In this document: piece after piece, positions 48,002-59,975 of the stretch
Layout: the number at the start of each line of letters is the position of its first letter
How positions within the stretch are numbered: position 1 is the first letter of the stretch
Assembly (NCBI GenBank): GCA_963922205.1
Contig: CAWUHX010000005.1
Location: 2,887,623-2,951,622 of the forward strand
Source: Romanomermis culicivorax
Lineage: Eukaryota > Nematoda > Enoplea > Mermithida > Mermithidae
Direction of reading: 5' to 3'
DNA: 64,000 nt
Made by a program: the position numbers and the translations under genes
Notes under the pieces: generated by a model
The model's database searches: none
Seen by the model: only the letters and a program-made list of their open reading frames with translations
What the model was told of the DNA's origin: nothing

Positions 48002-51000
48002 ATGAAGAAAGTATCGAAGCCGAAATTAACGATACGGAAGCAACCTGGACGATGGCCGAAAGTAACATTATCACAAATGGAATTGAATAAAGAGGATCAC
48101 GACGAACGGATGGCAAATATGGAAGCAACGATCGAACAAGTAGCAAAGAAATTTGCGAATTCACCCGATGACAGCAATAAAGATCAGACTATTGACGCAG
48201 AGACATATGATTATGCGGATCAGGGGATACAGACGTCCTCTGGTTCAGTATCATCCTTCGAAAAGATTAATGTAACTCCAAAAACGAATGTGGTATCATT
48301 TCATAATCCGAAATATACGCCTACAATACCGGAAATTGACGCAAAAATTGGTGTCGAAACGAAACCGAGGAATGAAACCGAAAGACCGACGAAAGGGAAT
48401 TTGCAGGATGTGGCCACTTTAGCCATCCTGGAATCAATGCAAAGAGCAGTCGATAAATCAACAAATGCCGTTAATGTGGAAAGAACGAAAGCAGCGCTCC
48501 GGGAACAAGAAATATTAGAGCAACTTATGCAAGAAAGAGCAGAGAGAAAATTATTGGAAGAAAGGTTACGAGAACAGGATCAACAAAATGCGAGAAAGAT
48601 AATGGAAGAGGTCGAAAAACAAATGCGGGAATTGATGAGGAAAACGGACAAGAAGCTCGATGAAAGAATATCGAATTATGAAAATGCAGAAATACTTCAG
48701 TCTGAACCGGTTAAAGACCATTTAGACAGGAGTTTAGAAAGAAAATTAAATTGGTTCGAAAATCATCTTGCCCAGGCCCAGGCTCAAGGTGCACAACATC
48801 GAAGGATGGAAGATGAAATACCAACGATGTCATGGAATCGCGGAATGGAACAACCTGTGTCTGGAAGTATAAATCGAAATCCGCAAGATTTTGGACGATA
48901 TTGTGAAGATCCCGAAAAAAGAATCAAGATAATTTTAGGTCGAATGAAGAATAAAGAAATATCGGATAAAATGGAGGCTGCAGAAATACTCAATTTTTTC
49001 GCCTGTTTGGAAGGTACATTCAAGCCTGAAGATACGGAAGATCTAAGAATTGAAGTACTTTGGCGATGCTGCGATTTTGAAACATCGACATACGTGGATA
49101 AAAATAGTAGCTATGAAGAAGGAAAAGCGAGTGTGATTAGAATGATTGCTCCCAAAATGGACAATCCTGCACTTAGAAGGGAGTTACATGATATGAAAAA
49201 ACGAAAAGGGGAGACGACAAAGGATTTTCTACGACGAATAAAGACCTATGTTCATTTATTGAATTACGAAAAAACGGAAAATGAACGAAACAGAATCGTT
49301 ATCGAAACGTATTTTCACAAAGCTCCAGTTTACGTCCAAACTCGAATGGAAGGTCGGCTTCACGAATTCAAAAATATCGCCTCTTTGGCGGAATTCGTAA
49401 ACAAATTGAAAGCGGATACGACGGCCTGGAAGGAATTCAGCGAGGACCAAGAAGACGGCGAAGATGATCGGTTGAATCGAGTCTATGAAAATAGAAGATT
49501 TAATAATTTACAATTTCGTCCACAGGATAGTAATACTGGTCAGCAACAACAGATTATACGGCCTCAGCAAATTTTCCCGCCGCCACCAGCATTTCAAACC
49601 CCTTTGTCTCAACAGGATATTATGAAAATGGTTAATGAAGCAATTAGGAATCAGGGCCCTCCAGCTCTTAATCGTTGGGGAGTCAATAATAATCCTAGTA
49701 ATGTACCATATAATAACAATTTACCTGGTAGAATTTTGGGAAATCCGTATCGTCGACCATATTGTACATACCACAAATCGAATAGTCATTCGTCTGAAAA
49801 TTGTTTTATCCTGCACCCGGAATTGATCCAACCAACGGATCAAGGGAGGTCGTGGAATCGCGGCAATAATTTTTATAATCGAAATTTTGACCATGGCGGC
49901 GGCTTTGTAAATCGTGGAAGAGCAGGATTTGCTAATTTCGGTCAATGGGTGCCATATCACAATAATAATGTCGAACAGAATCCAAATGTGGCATATTATT
50001 ACCGCCAAAATAGCGCCCCGCAGCCACCACCAAATGTTGCACCAGTAACGCCAACGCAACCGGTGAATAACCCTCCGAATAATTCCGTAAATGTTATAAA
50101 TTCACAAGAGGCTAAAAAACAAGATAAGCCGGAAATTATAGCATTAGATGGAGTTTTGATAAAGAATTACGAGTTAGGCTTGGGGAACGTTATCAATTCT
50201 ACTTCAGAGACGAAGCCTAGACTCGCTAATGATAACGAGCACCTATTTTTGGAAAATTTTCGCAAATGTCAACCGTTATTGATACCCGTTAGGATACGCG
50301 GAGAAGAATTTAAAGCCTTAATCGATACGGGAGCGCAATCTAGCTTCATGAGGACAGATACAGCGTCGAGGCTACTGAATACGCCCAAGACAAAATTTCC
50401 TATCTTAAATTCAGTCGTAACAGCTGTCCGAAAACGGGTGACAACATATGGTCCTACATTTGTGTACGTTGGAACCGGTTTTGGGAATTTTCTGGCCAGA
50501 TTCGCATTACTAGATAACCTAAATGAAGGTATTATATTGGGTCTAGATTTTCTAACCCATCCTAGTATACAGGCGTCTATCGATTTTCGAAAAGGCCACA
50601 TACGCCTAGCAAATGTAGAGAGACAAATTATTAGTGAGACATTATTCGACGATGCTCAAATACCGTCGCGGTTGCCGATTCCTACGAATCCCATGGTTTT
50701 GGATTATGTACCTCTACAAGAAGAAGTCAAAGAAGAAGATCTACCTGAGTTAGAAAGTGATGAGGATCAAGAACAAGTTATGCGAATTACCGAAATGAAC
50801 GAGGAAACCTTTATTTGGACGAAAAATGGGACATATATTCCCCCAAATACCACTTCTTTTGTGCAAGCGGTGGTGTGGCCACAGAAAGATTGGGCAAAGG
50901 GTCCCATAGTGGTAGAAGAAACGGGGAAAGACACATTATTTGACGTCGATGCCTCAATTGTGGACGCTAGGGACAACAATTTTCGTATCCTACTCATAAA

Positions 51001-54000
51001 TGAGACAAACAAAGGAATCAAATTGCGCAGCAACGAGTTGATAGCCAAGTCCAAAACGAAGTTCGTGGGGCCAGAATTTGACGAAAAAATACATCAACTG
51101 CAATCAGAGCCTCAAACTCAATGGCAAGCCGAACCGGAATTCGTAAAAATTGTTACGCAATTGGTAAAAGAATCGAGTGTCGATAGAAAAGGACAGCAAC
51201 AGCTTATGAATGTCTTACTCAAGCATAGGCAGGCATTCAGCATGAAGAAGGACCCTTTAACCATGACCCACGAAGCAGAGCATAAGATCGATACAGGAGA
51301 CGCGTTACCTGTTCAAAAACACTACTGGAGAGCTCCAATTATGCTAAGAGATATAATTCGAGAACATGTGAAAGATATGATGGAGAAGGGTGTCATCGAG
51401 CCTTCTAGAAGCCCTTGGGCTGCGCCATTGTTTTTAGTAGGCAAAAAAGATGGCACATGGAGACCAGTAGTCGACTACAGGGGAATCAATCAAGTGACGA
51501 AAGACGACAAATTTCCGATACCTCGAATAGATGATTATTTAGATGCGCTGGGAGGAGCACGGTACTTTTCCACTTTGGATTTAAAGTCTGGGTACTGGCA
51601 GGTACCGATGCACTCCGAATCAAAAGAAAAAACAGCATTTATATGTCAAGAAGGGTTGTTCCAGTTCAAGGTGATGCCATTCGGTTTAAAGAATGCTCCC
51701 GCGGAATTTCAGCGACTAATGGAACGAATTTTGTACCCGTATGTGTGGAAAATATGCTTAGTATATATCGACGATGTCATAATTTTTTCAAAAACCATCG
51801 AAGAACATATAGAAAATTTGGAGACAATATTTCGATGTCTAACAAACGCGAACCTCACGCTAAAACCTGACAAATGTTCCTTTATGCCAGCCAGTGTGAA
51901 ATTCTTAGGCCACATATTGGACAAGAATGGAATGTCAGTAGATCCACAAAAGATAGAAGCGGTAAAAAATTTCGAAGTACCCAAATCCATCAAGCAGCTG
52001 CAAAAGTTCTTGGGATTAGTGCAGTGGTCTAAACGTTTCATTCACAATTTAGCCTTTATCGCCCAGCCCTTATTTAAAGCCCTCGCAAAGAAAAATAGGA
52101 AGGAAAAGTTTGAACTTTCAGAGGAGCAGTTAGCAGCTTTTGAAAGTGTAAAGAATGCCCTAATGACGGCACCCTTCCTCCGATATCCAGTATTCGACGG
52201 ATCAGCAAGATTTGTAATTCAAACAGATGCCTCAGGAACGGCAATAGGGGCAATTTTGTATCAGGAAACGGAAAATGATCGATGGACAATAGCTTACTCG
52301 AGTCGAGTTTTAAACGACGCGGAAACAAGGTATTCAACGACAGAAAGAGAATGTTTGGCGGTAGTTTACGGGTTCAAGCAGTATAGGCACTACGTGATGG
52401 GGTTTAGGGTCACAATCAGGACAGACCATAAACCACTCACGTGGCTCTCCGCAGAGAAACAGCAAAATCAAAGGTTGTTAAAATGGGCTTTATATCTTGG
52501 CCAATTTAATTATATATTCGAATACATAGCCGGACGTGAAAACGCCTTCGCAGATTTCTTATCACGATCCGAAGAAAAGGGAAAGATTCGAAGTAAAAGA
52601 CAAGAAACAAAGGAAGAAATCGAAGATGAGATATCGACTACGGAACCCGAATGCATGGCGGTTACGAGAGCCATGACGAGGAAAATGCTTGAACCCGAGA
52701 CTCAGGAAACATTCATTGATCCTCCACCGCCGACGCAACAAGAAATAGATCAAACACCGAAGGAAGTGAAAGAAGATTCCGAATTATTATCCCTGGAATT
52801 AGTTGAGAAACAACAGCAATTGGATCCGAAGTTGGTGGACATTTTTCGGAACGTTGGTGAAAATAGTTCGAAAAAATACTTTAATAGTTTTCACTTGGAA
52901 AGCGGAGTATTATACCGTGAAAATGCCCATGGAAAAAGCCAACTAGTGATCCCATCAAAACTTAGACACCTCATCTTACATCAATATCACGGCGATACAT
53001 TAATGGGGCACCAGGGAATAGATAGAATTATCGCCGCGATAGGAAACAAGTTTTGGTGGCCAAATATGGAAAACGACATTATTAAATGGATAAAATCCTG
53101 CGTCGTTTGCCAACTGTGCCGCCCCATAGCAAATCCGATCCAACCACTTAACCCAATACCCGTCTCGTACCCGTGGGAGATAGTAGCAACCGATGTGGTC
53201 AGTATTTCGCCCCTTCGAGAAAAAAGACCATACGTTATTGTATTTATGGACTATTTCACGAAATGGGTTGAAGCAAAATGCATCCCAGATCAAAAGGCCG
53301 ACACAATAGTGAAGGCATTTATGGAAAAGGTCATTTATACGCACGGAACGCCGAAACACTTGCTGAGTGACCAAGGCTCAGCCTACATGTCCGAGTTAAT
53401 GCGCAACGTGTGCGATCTCTTAAAAATAAAGAAAATAAATACAACACCATACCACCCGCAATGCAATGGTATGGTGGAGAGATTCAACAGAACACTAATA
53501 GAGCAAATTAGAAGAGTCGCAATAACCGACCCGGACGATTGGCCACACTATCTCGAGCAAATTTTATTTGCATATCGGATTACGCCGCACAAAACAACGA
53601 AAAATTCCCCCCATAGCCTACTGTACGGACACGAGGCAAGGTTTCAATTGGATAATGAGATAGCGAGACCAATAATTATCCAGAATAATTACGATACCTA
53701 CAGATACATGTTAACGGAGCACCTCCTTAACACGTATAAAATCATAAATGAAAATCATAAAAAATCCGCGGCCGAAAGAAAACTACAGTATGATAAGAAG
53801 GCTTGCGAGAAGACGTTCCAAACGGGAGAACTTGTTCTCTACCAGAAGGGAATTATCAAAGGAAAGGCCGATACAACAAACGACGGTCCATACGAAGTAA
53901 TTGAGACATCGAATTTAGAAAAAAATGTCATTAAAATACGTCGCGCTGGGAAACCAGATTCGCGCGTACAAATAGTTTCTGTAAATCGCGTAATGCCTTT

Positions 54001-54034
54001 TGTTACGCGAACGCCCGATTTTTACTGTAATTAA
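48002..54034 (+). CDS. gag-pol: Gag-Pol polyprotein, 2010 aa
   Basis: A single uninterrupted frame. The ATG at 48002 lies 31 bp after the LTR. Order: a coiled coil rich in Glu, Arg and Gln (residues about 165-230); a gag capsid-like helical region (about 300-475); a Gln/Asn/Pro-rich segment; a zinc-knuckle variant [14 protein letters not shown] (588-601, Cys and His ligands); protease with LIDTGAQSS (Asp775). RT follows with [10 protein letters not shown] (Asp1193) and YIDD (1255-1258), then RNase H with QTDASG (Asp1409), TERECLA and TDHKPLTW. Integrase has a zinc domain (His1663, His1670, Cys1700, Cys1703) and a DD35E core (Asp1731, Asp1790, Glu1826), then a basic C-terminal domain. Every catalytic residue I checked is present. 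Gag and pol share one frame with no stop or shift between them, so protein ratios must be set by other means. No dUTPase or chromodomain was recognised. Confidence 0.95.
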   Translation: MKKVSKPKLTIRKQPGRWPKVTLSQMELNKEDHDERMANMEATIEQVAKKFANSPDDSNKDQTIDAETYDYADQGIQTSSGSVSSFEKINVTPKTNVVSFHNPKYTPTIPEIDAKIGVETKPRNETERPTKGNLQDVATLAILESMQRAVDKSTNAVNVERTKAALREQEILEQLMQERAERKLLEERLREQDQQNARKIMEEVEKQMRELMRKTDKKLDERISNYENAEILQSEPVKDHLDRSLERKLNWFENHLAQAQAQGAQHRRMEDEIPTMSWNRGMEQPVSGSINRNPQDFGRYCEDPEKRIKIILGRMKNKEISDKMEAAEILNFFACLEGTFKPEDTEDLRIEVLWRCCDFETSTYVDKNSSYEEGKASVIRMIAPKMDNPALRRELHDMKKRKGETTKDFLRRIKTYVHLLNYEKTENERNRIVIETYFHKAPVYVQTRMEGRLHEFKNIASLAEFVNKLKADTTAWKEFSEDQEDGEDDRLNRVYENRRFNNLQFRPQDSNTGQQQQIIRPQQIFPPPPAFQTPLSQQDIMKMVNEAIRNQGPPALNRWGVNNNPSNVPYNNNLPGRILGNPYRRPYCTYHKSNSHSSENCFILHPELIQPTDQGRSWNRGNNFYNRNFDHGGGFVNRGRAGFANFGQWVPYHNNNVEQNPNVAYYYRQNSAPQPPPNVAPVTPTQPVNNPPNNSVNVINSQEAKKQDKPEIIALDGVLIKNYELGLGNVINSTSETKPRLANDNEHLFLENFRKCQPLLIPVRIRGEEFKALIDTGAQSSFMRTDTASRLLNTPKTKFPILNSVVTAVRKRVTTYGPTFVYVGTGFGNFLARFALLDNLNEGIILGLDFLTHPSIQASIDFRKGHIRLANVERQIISETLFDDAQIPSRLPIPTNPMVLDYVPLQEEVKEEDLPELESDEDQEQVMRITEMNEETFIWTKNGTYIPPNTTSFVQAVVWPQKDWAKGPIVVEETGKDTLFDVDASIVDARDNNFRILLINETNKGIKLRSNELIAKSKTKFVGPEFDEKIHQLQSEPQTQWQAEPEFVKIVTQLVKESSVDRKGQQQLMNVLLKHRQAFSMKKDPLTMTHEAEHKIDTGDALPVQKHYWRAPIMLRDIIREHVKDMMEKGVIEPSRSPWAAPLFLVGKKDGTWRPVVDYRGINQVTKDDKFPIPRIDDYLDALGGARYFSTLDLKSGYWQVPMHSESKEKTAFICQEGLFQFKVMPFGLKNAPAEFQRLMERILYPYVWKICLVYIDDVIIFSKTIEEHIENLETIFRCLTNANLTLKPDKCSFMPASVKFLGHILDKNGMSVDPQKIEAVKNFEVPKSIKQLQKFLGLVQWSKRFIHNLAFIAQPLFKALAKKNRKEKFELSEEQLAAFESVKNALMTAPFLRYPVFDGSARFVIQTDASGTAIGAILYQETENDRWTIAYSSRVLNDAETRYSTTERECLAVVYGFKQYRHYVMGFRVTIRTDHKPLTWLSAEKQQNQRLLKWALYLGQFNYIFEYIAGRENAFADFLSRSEEKGKIRSKRQETKEEIEDEISTTEPECMAVTRAMTRKMLEPETQETFIDPPPPTQQEIDQTPKEVKEDSELLSLELVEKQQQLDPKLVDIFRNVGENSSKKYFNSFHLESGVLYRENAHGKSQLVIPSKLRHLILHQYHGDTLMGHQGIDRIIAAIGNKFWWPNMENDIIKWIKSCVVCQLCRPIANPIQPLNPIPVSYPWEIVATDVVSISPLREKRPYVIVFMDYFTKWVEAKCIPDQKADTIVKAFMEKVIYTHGTPKHLLSDQGSAYMSELMRNVCDLLKIKKINTTPYHPQCNGMVERFNRTLIEQIRRVAITDPDDWPHYLEQILFAYRITPHKTTKNSPHSLLYGHEARFQLDNEIARPIIIQNNYDTYRYMLTEHLLNTYKIINENHKKSAAERKLQYDKKACEKTFQTGELVLYQKGIIKGKADTTNDGPYEVIETSNLEKNVIKIRRAGKPDSRVQIVSVNRVMPFVTRTPDFYCN

Positions 54035-54433
54035 CAATTCATTTTTATCGTTTTCGTTGTGCGTTTTGCTAGGATTAATTTTATGTGTATTTCCTAATGC
54101 CCTATGTATTGTATTTTTTCTAACCTTTTCCCCTTTCTTCTTTTTCAATTTTTAATTGTACTGACTTATTTTTGGCAACTTTATGGCAAGTTTTAGGCAT
54201 TTTCCAAAAAATTACGACGCCGGAAAATTTTTAATGGGCGAAATAATATTTTTTCACGCGCTCAGTGTGAAGAAATTAAATCTTTATAAGTCCCGGGAAA
54301 ATCTTCCCCAAATCATTGAAGTCGCGAAGCCGAGGAATTATGGAATTATTATTTAGATTTCATTTGCAAAGCGTTAGTGTATTAGTAATTTTCGTCGATT
54401 GGAAATTTCAAGAAATTCGGATCCAAACGCGAT
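54035..54433. other. Spacer between gag-pol and the second ORF
   Basis: 399 bp of AT-rich, non-coding sequence containing T-runs. It ends at the ATG that opens the exonuclease ORF. It could carry an internal promoter or splice acceptor for that ORF, but none is clear. Confidence 0.5.
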
Positions 54434-57400
54434 ATGGCAACGTCCACTATCGTCGAAATTGATAGCACCTTCGGGCAGCCTCAAGATCGGCAAGATAATA
54501 CGAATTTTCAACTTAGTAGTAAGTATCGGAAAGGTAGAATATATGTTGAAATTTTTCGGAATAGGACTCTAAGTTGACCGGCCGGCAATTTATATGCCGA
54601 GGATTTTGGGTGTTTGAGAGCCTGATCAACTCCCCTTCGTCCAAATTTATTCTTGTGCATTTGAGTCGTTTTTTTTGTTTCGAAATTATTGTCAAAAATT
54701 GTAGTTAGAAAATTGTGTGAAAATTTTAAGATTACAATGTTCGAAGATTAGTGCGTTCAACGGATATTTCAAATTATTTCACGTCGTTGTTCGGTGTGCC
54801 TCATGCGGCCATCGAAGAACCATTATTTTTGGCGCCCGAAAATTTGAAAGCATTTATTAGGGCGATAAACAATTCGAAGTTTCGAGGACGGATAGTCATA
54901 GCCTTGGATACAGAAAGTGGGAGGAAGCCAAAAACCCCAGGATCGAAGCCTAGCGACGCATTGCGACTTTTAACAATTTCAACCATGTGCGGAAAGAACT
55001 TCATAATCGATTTGAAATTTTGAGACAAAGAACATTTCCACAAAGTATATGGAACAATATTTCGCCGCGAAAACATCATCGTCGGTTTTCATATTCGAGA
55101 GGACATCACGTTAGTTTTGACCAAATTCGGATATTTGGATCAAGAAAAGGAACTAGTGCGGAAAAGACGGGACAACATAGATTATATTTTATCATGCTGC
55201 GTTTACGATTTGGAGATTGTGTTGGCAGAAATGAAGGACAAGCCCAAAGCAAGAATAGTCGGAATCAGCCCCGAAGGTCTCAATTTGAAAGCCCTCATGA
55301 CGGAAATTTTGTTTTTATGGGCCGACGCCTTCAAGATTTCGTGGGGACAGTTGAGTTCCCTAGAGTTTCGACAGCTAATAGAGGCAGATAAGCTAAACAT
55401 AGAACTTCTGAGATACGCGACGCTCGAGGCGCGCGGGTCTCTTTTATGTTTCTTAGCGTTACTTCGATACGGATTCGCGAGCGATATTCAAAATTGCTTT
55501 CAATTGTATCCACACGACACGATGGAGCCGGAATTGATCTCCGATCTAGCACGAAGATTTAGAGATACGTTCGAAGGTAGATATGCCGATCCAGACTGGA
55601 AAGGAGCATATGGAGTGGAAGAAGTAACGGATAACACCGACGCATTGTATTTCATGATGCGTGGAGAAGCTATCGCGACGTATAAATTGTCGGAAGAAAT
55701 GGCGCCCGGGACTTTTCATTGTCCTCCGCATTTCTCCAATACCGATATTGAGCCACAGCCAGTACCAAACAGTTGGTTCCCGTGGATAGAGAGAAAAGTG
55801 AAAGCGTCAAGGAAAAGAAAAGATACTGACGATTCCGAAGAAGCACCGACAAACGATTGGGATTTAGAGGATATCTTGGCGGCACGACAGTTCGGACGAC
55901 CAATTGAACCCCGGGAAATGGAAATGAAAAAAGGAAAATGGCCTAAGGAAGTGATCCAATTCACTAATGTTATACGAGAACAAGTTTCGGCACTTAAAGA
56001 CCATTATCACTCCAAAATCAACCGATCAATCGTCCCCGTAGTCAAAGATTTGTACGAGAAAAACGTAAACCCAATCATTTACTTCTTGTGGCCTCACTCG
56101 GCGCAAGAGTGGAAATCCTCGGTTCCTGGATTCACGTCTGGTATGTGGGCCTCTGTGTGGAGAACTGAACAGGAACGGGTTGAATTCATGAAGTGGATGG
56201 GCCAGGATCTTTTGAACGACAAAATTACCGATCAAATGGAGCAGATGATGGAACGGTATCCGAAGATACGTACGCAGAAATCCATCCAGAACACTTTTTG
56301 CGTACTACCTATAAGATGGATACCGCGATCCTGCAAAGAACCTATCCAAGAAATAAAGACGAATTTGCGCGATAATTCTATTTATCATATGAATTGTAAC
56401 TTTTATAACTTGTTTCATTTTCTGAATATCCATGCCGCGAGTCAGAACCTCATTTACTGGAATGTTTCCGCGTCCATATTCGAGGCTAAGGACCTATGGG
56501 CCCCTAGCACCTCTGCGACTTTTAAATCTGTAAATAAGTGGGACGATTCAGATCTGATTCCGCAAGTAGAAGTTGTGGTTCCCGCTAGCCAGGGCCCTAT
56601 GGAAGAAACTTCGAAGGAGCAGACTGTAACAGTACCCTCTACAATAGATAATTCGAATGTTTCAGGTACCGAGATGGAGCAAGAGAAACCCGTAGTTGTG
56701 GTCATCACGGATCCCCCTATCGCCAGTACACCCGCTGAGGGGAGTACAGGTGTTGAAGAGGAGGAGAAACTCATGGAAATAGTCGAAACTGAAAAAGAAA
56801 CTCAACCCGATTTGGAGAAATTAACCGACCAGATAAAAGAAATGAAAGAAAAAATAGAAGTTTTGGAAAAAGAAAAATACGGCAAGGCCGCAATCGAATT
56901 AGCAAAGCAATTAGAAGATGTCAATCCCGAGCAAGAAGAAACGAGCGAAGAACCCTACGTGGAAGTGGTATCAGAGATCGGTAGCGATGACGAAGAAATT
57001 ACGGATAACGTTTTGCCCACGCCGCCGGTTTATGCAAAAGCCGGTGGGCAAAATGTAGAGAATATCAAGAATCCGGGAAAATTTGCGAAAGTGATGCAAT
57101 TGAAAAGACAGGCTACAGAGAAACGGATAGATCGCGAAGAAAATAAAGCCGAACTGGACAAAGTAAAGAGCGGGCAGTTTCAACAGCCAGCCGGAAATCC
57201 GAATGATAAAGTCAAATATCGACGAGGCCTCGGGAAACGGGGACAAGTTCTTAACAAGGCCTTGAAGGAAGGAAAGTACGTTGTCGATTTCCAGTATGGG
57301 AGAGTATCTCTGTCAAACCCATGTGTCCAGAAGTATCTCGCGCACATGGATCCAACTTTAGACGAAGAGGTAGCTCTAATGGCGACGGATTTGATAAACC

Positions 57401-58803
57401 GTGTGTACGACGAAGCCGGGATCGAAATTGAAACTATACGATATTACGAACTACAGTTTCACGTTCTACAGGCGAATTTGCCAGAAAAATTGTGGAGTAT
57501 TTTCGAGCTTCAATTAACGGAATGGAGTACTACACGATCTGCGGAGAAAGCTTATGAAGCCGCCGTATGGGCTTGCGCGTGTCTATTTATGAAATTGTCG
57601 AGATTGGGCAGGATTCCCCAAAATTTCGCTGGATTCCATTACCAAGCCCATGCGTATGTTACGATGAAATTGCGTCGCGAGTTCAACGCTAGGCAAGGAG
57701 GAGCAGGGAGCAATTTTCATAGGTTATACTCCTCATGTCAGGCAAAGGCAGCGGGGTTAGCGTATACGATTGCTAAGGCCGTGTTACAAGACAAGAAGGA
57801 CCCTGAACCCAAATACGCGAATATACAAGTTTGGAAGAAGGAAATTGACAATACAGACCCCAGAATACGGTTTTGGGAAGTTATCAATCGAAAGAAAGCT
57901 CGTGATGTATTGGAAGTTCAAAAAGCCTTAAAGAAAAGAGTGGGATACCGAGTCAAGCATGCCCACGCTAGGCCTGCGACCACTAAGGTATCCAAACGAT
58001 GGAGTAGAAAAAAAAGTGATACGCAAAGAACGGAGAAATCGAAAACGCCGGAAAACGACAGAAAAAGAAGGCACGAAAGTCGACACAGAGACGAAAGTCG
58101 TCACGAGAAGTCAATGTCGCGAGAAAAGAAACGCAAGGAAGCTGAAGAAGAAAGTTGGCGCAAGGAGATCGATGATTACGAAAGAAACTACGAAAGGAAG
58201 GAAAAAGAAAAGAGAGAGGAGGCAGAACGTAAAGATAGTAGAGAGTCGCGAAGTAGAAAAAGAACATCGGCATACTACCAACACGATGATAGAGTGGACG
58301 TGTCCTACTCCAGTCGAAGGACTTCACTGGATAGGTCTAGGGCCACCGAAACAACTCAGCAAGGAGTGTCAATGGCCGATCCAAACGCGATGATGCAAGC
58401 CCAGCAGCAGCAGTTACCTTATTTACCGCCGAATTATCCGGGATTGCCGATGGTGGGTGTTGATTGTATAAACCGCCCTCTTTTTTCAGGACAATTATTC
58501 CCGAATACAATGGTGCCGCCGCCGGCACAGTTTCAAATGCCGCAGTTTCCGGTCATGCAATTCCAGGCCGGGCAACCCCAATTTTACCACCAGTTCTTAG
58601 TTCCGCCGGGAATGCAGATGCCTCTGCCTATGATGATTCCGCCGGTGCGTAATGTGCAAACCGAGGAAAGGATGGACATCCCGGGGACGTCTACGAGTAC
58701 GAGACCGCCGTCGACCGAAAATCCCGATTATATTTCGCCGCTTAAACGGGAAACCGGTATTGGTCAACCGGGACGTGACCATAGCGGTCATAGAAGGAAG
58801 TAA
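54434..58803 (+). CDS. Second ORF: DEDDy exonuclease-like protein with long C-terminal extension
   Basis: Predicted exons are 54434-54518 (ATG, acidic 28-codon start) and 54752-58803, joining in frame for about 1378 codons. The frame has one TGA at 55021-55023. Domains: a 3'-5' exonuclease-like fold with IALDTES (Asp at 54907, Glu two codons on; Exo I), VGFHIRED (Asp at 55102; Exo II), VYDLEIVLAE, LNLKALMTEIL, and LRYATLEAR (Tyr at 55414, Glu in place of the usual Asp four residues later; Exo III). This resembles the WRN/MUT-7/Nibbler type that trims RNA or single-stranded DNA 3' ends. Then come an acidic Ser/Thr-rich linker and coiled coil (about 56810-56930), an unrecognised mostly helical domain (about 57260-57950), an Arg/Ser/Glu/Lys-rich stretch (about 57985-58280) and a Pro/Gln/Met-rich tail (about 58370-58790). 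There is no signal peptide or membrane span, so it is not an envelope. Nuclear or RNA-granule action is inference from the RS-like region. Confidence 0.8.
54519..54751 (+). other. Predicted intron in the second ORF
   Basis: Donor GTAAGT at 54519 and acceptor TTAG ending at 54751, 233 bp, with stops inside. Removing it joins a 28-codon exon to the exonuclease frame through an ATG codon split across the junction. An alternative is a donor in the leader (AAAG|GTAAAA at 47995) spliced to 54751, giving a subgenomic RNA as for env genes; both may be used. Confidence 0.5.
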
Positions 58804-59963
58804 ATTTTTTATGTTTCAGATGACCCCGCTCTCCGTGAGGTCATTATAAAGATAATTATTTCGCTCTGTAAAATTTCTTTGATATTTCAAAAGTTGCCTA
58901 TTTTTTCCGTTTTGAGCGTCTGTATTACAAAATCGAAACCGGTTGTGCCACCTTTTTATGCCTTAAAGTTGCCTCCTGTACTAATCTCAAATTGTTTCAT
59001 TTATTTTTTCGTTTGTGTTTTGTTCGAGATCTGCACGGGAATATACCGTATTTCTTTTTTTTGCGAATCTGGAAATTATTGAGCAATTTTTTGTATTTTC
59101 TTAAATCTCGGGTATTTTGTTCCTTTCCGACAAAAGTCACCAACTGGCATCGCCCAAGGATAGCAGGCTTTGCGCTGCCATTTTCATATTTTTTCCATCT
59201 TTTTTCCAAAACACATTTTCATTCTAAAATTTTTTTTTTTTCGTGGCACAGACCGTGTTATGGGTTTAAGTTTACCTCTTAATAAGGCAAATTCACTTTA
59301 GCAATAAATACCATAAATATTTTTGGATCAAAATCTAGACAGCCAAAGGGCCAGAGGATTTGGTTTTCGGGCATCCTTTCTCCCTGGGGGCAGATAATGC
59401 CAAAGGCGTCGGGGGGGCCAGTGTCCGGCCAAGGGGCCAGAGGAGCAACGGCGGCGGAATTTGGAAAGTCTTGCGGGCTCTCCACGAGCAACAACCCCCC
59501 CTCCGGAGAGGACGGAGACGAATGCCATAATCCGTGATGGAGGAGCCGCCGATACGAAATACATCGACGGCAGTGGGGAGCAGCCCACAACCTAACTCGG
59601 GCACCGCGGGGGTCGCCGCCGATTAAACGTTTTTATTTTTATCGTGACCAAATTCGGCCCGAGGGCCGCGAACGCTATTCGTTCAAACAATTTTTTATTC
59701 TTTTATTCGGGACCACGAGCCCACGGGGCATTTTATTAGTGAACTTTGTAGCGTCGGGGGTAGCATCCGGCGCAATTGGCCCAAAGTTGTAAAGATACCG
59801 TCGGATACGGACGTTTTTATTTTTTATTGTTTACAATTGCGTCAACAGCGCGTAGCGTCGTTGTTTGGAACATTTGGAGGCGTCGAGCGTCGGCGTCGAG
59901 GGTCTGGGGCCCTTGGGGGACCTCCTGACTTTTCCCTTCGCTGGCGGGAAAAGTCTTGCCTTT
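58804..59963. other. 3' non-coding region of the retrotransposon
   Basis: 1.16 kb after the second ORF. The first half is AT-rich with T-runs. The second half (about 59340-59960) is strongly GC-rich, with GGGGCCAG-type words and long accidental frames on the minus strand. No gene is recognised. It could hold packaging, export or terminator signals, but the sequence alone does not show which. Confidence 0.5.
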
Positions 59964-59975
59964 GGGGGGGAGGGA
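59964..59975 (+). promoter_or_regulatory. Polypurine tract
   Basis: GGGGGGGAGGGA directly abuts the 3' LTR and is the expected RNase H-resistant primer for plus-strand DNA synthesis. Confidence 0.85.

Noticed and set aside
55021..55023. TGA as a selenocysteine codon
   Set aside because: No selenoprotein context, and the position is not an active-site residue of the family; a nonsense change or readthrough is simpler.
55117..58803. Second ORF as an envelope glycoprotein
   Set aside because: There is no signal peptide, membrane span or glycosylation-rich ectodomain. The N-terminal motifs are those of an exonuclease.
59279..59604. Three overlapping minus-strand ORFs in the retrotransposon 3' region
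   Set aside because: All three minus frames are open because the DNA is GC-rich and poor in stop codons; no domain or start context supports any of them.
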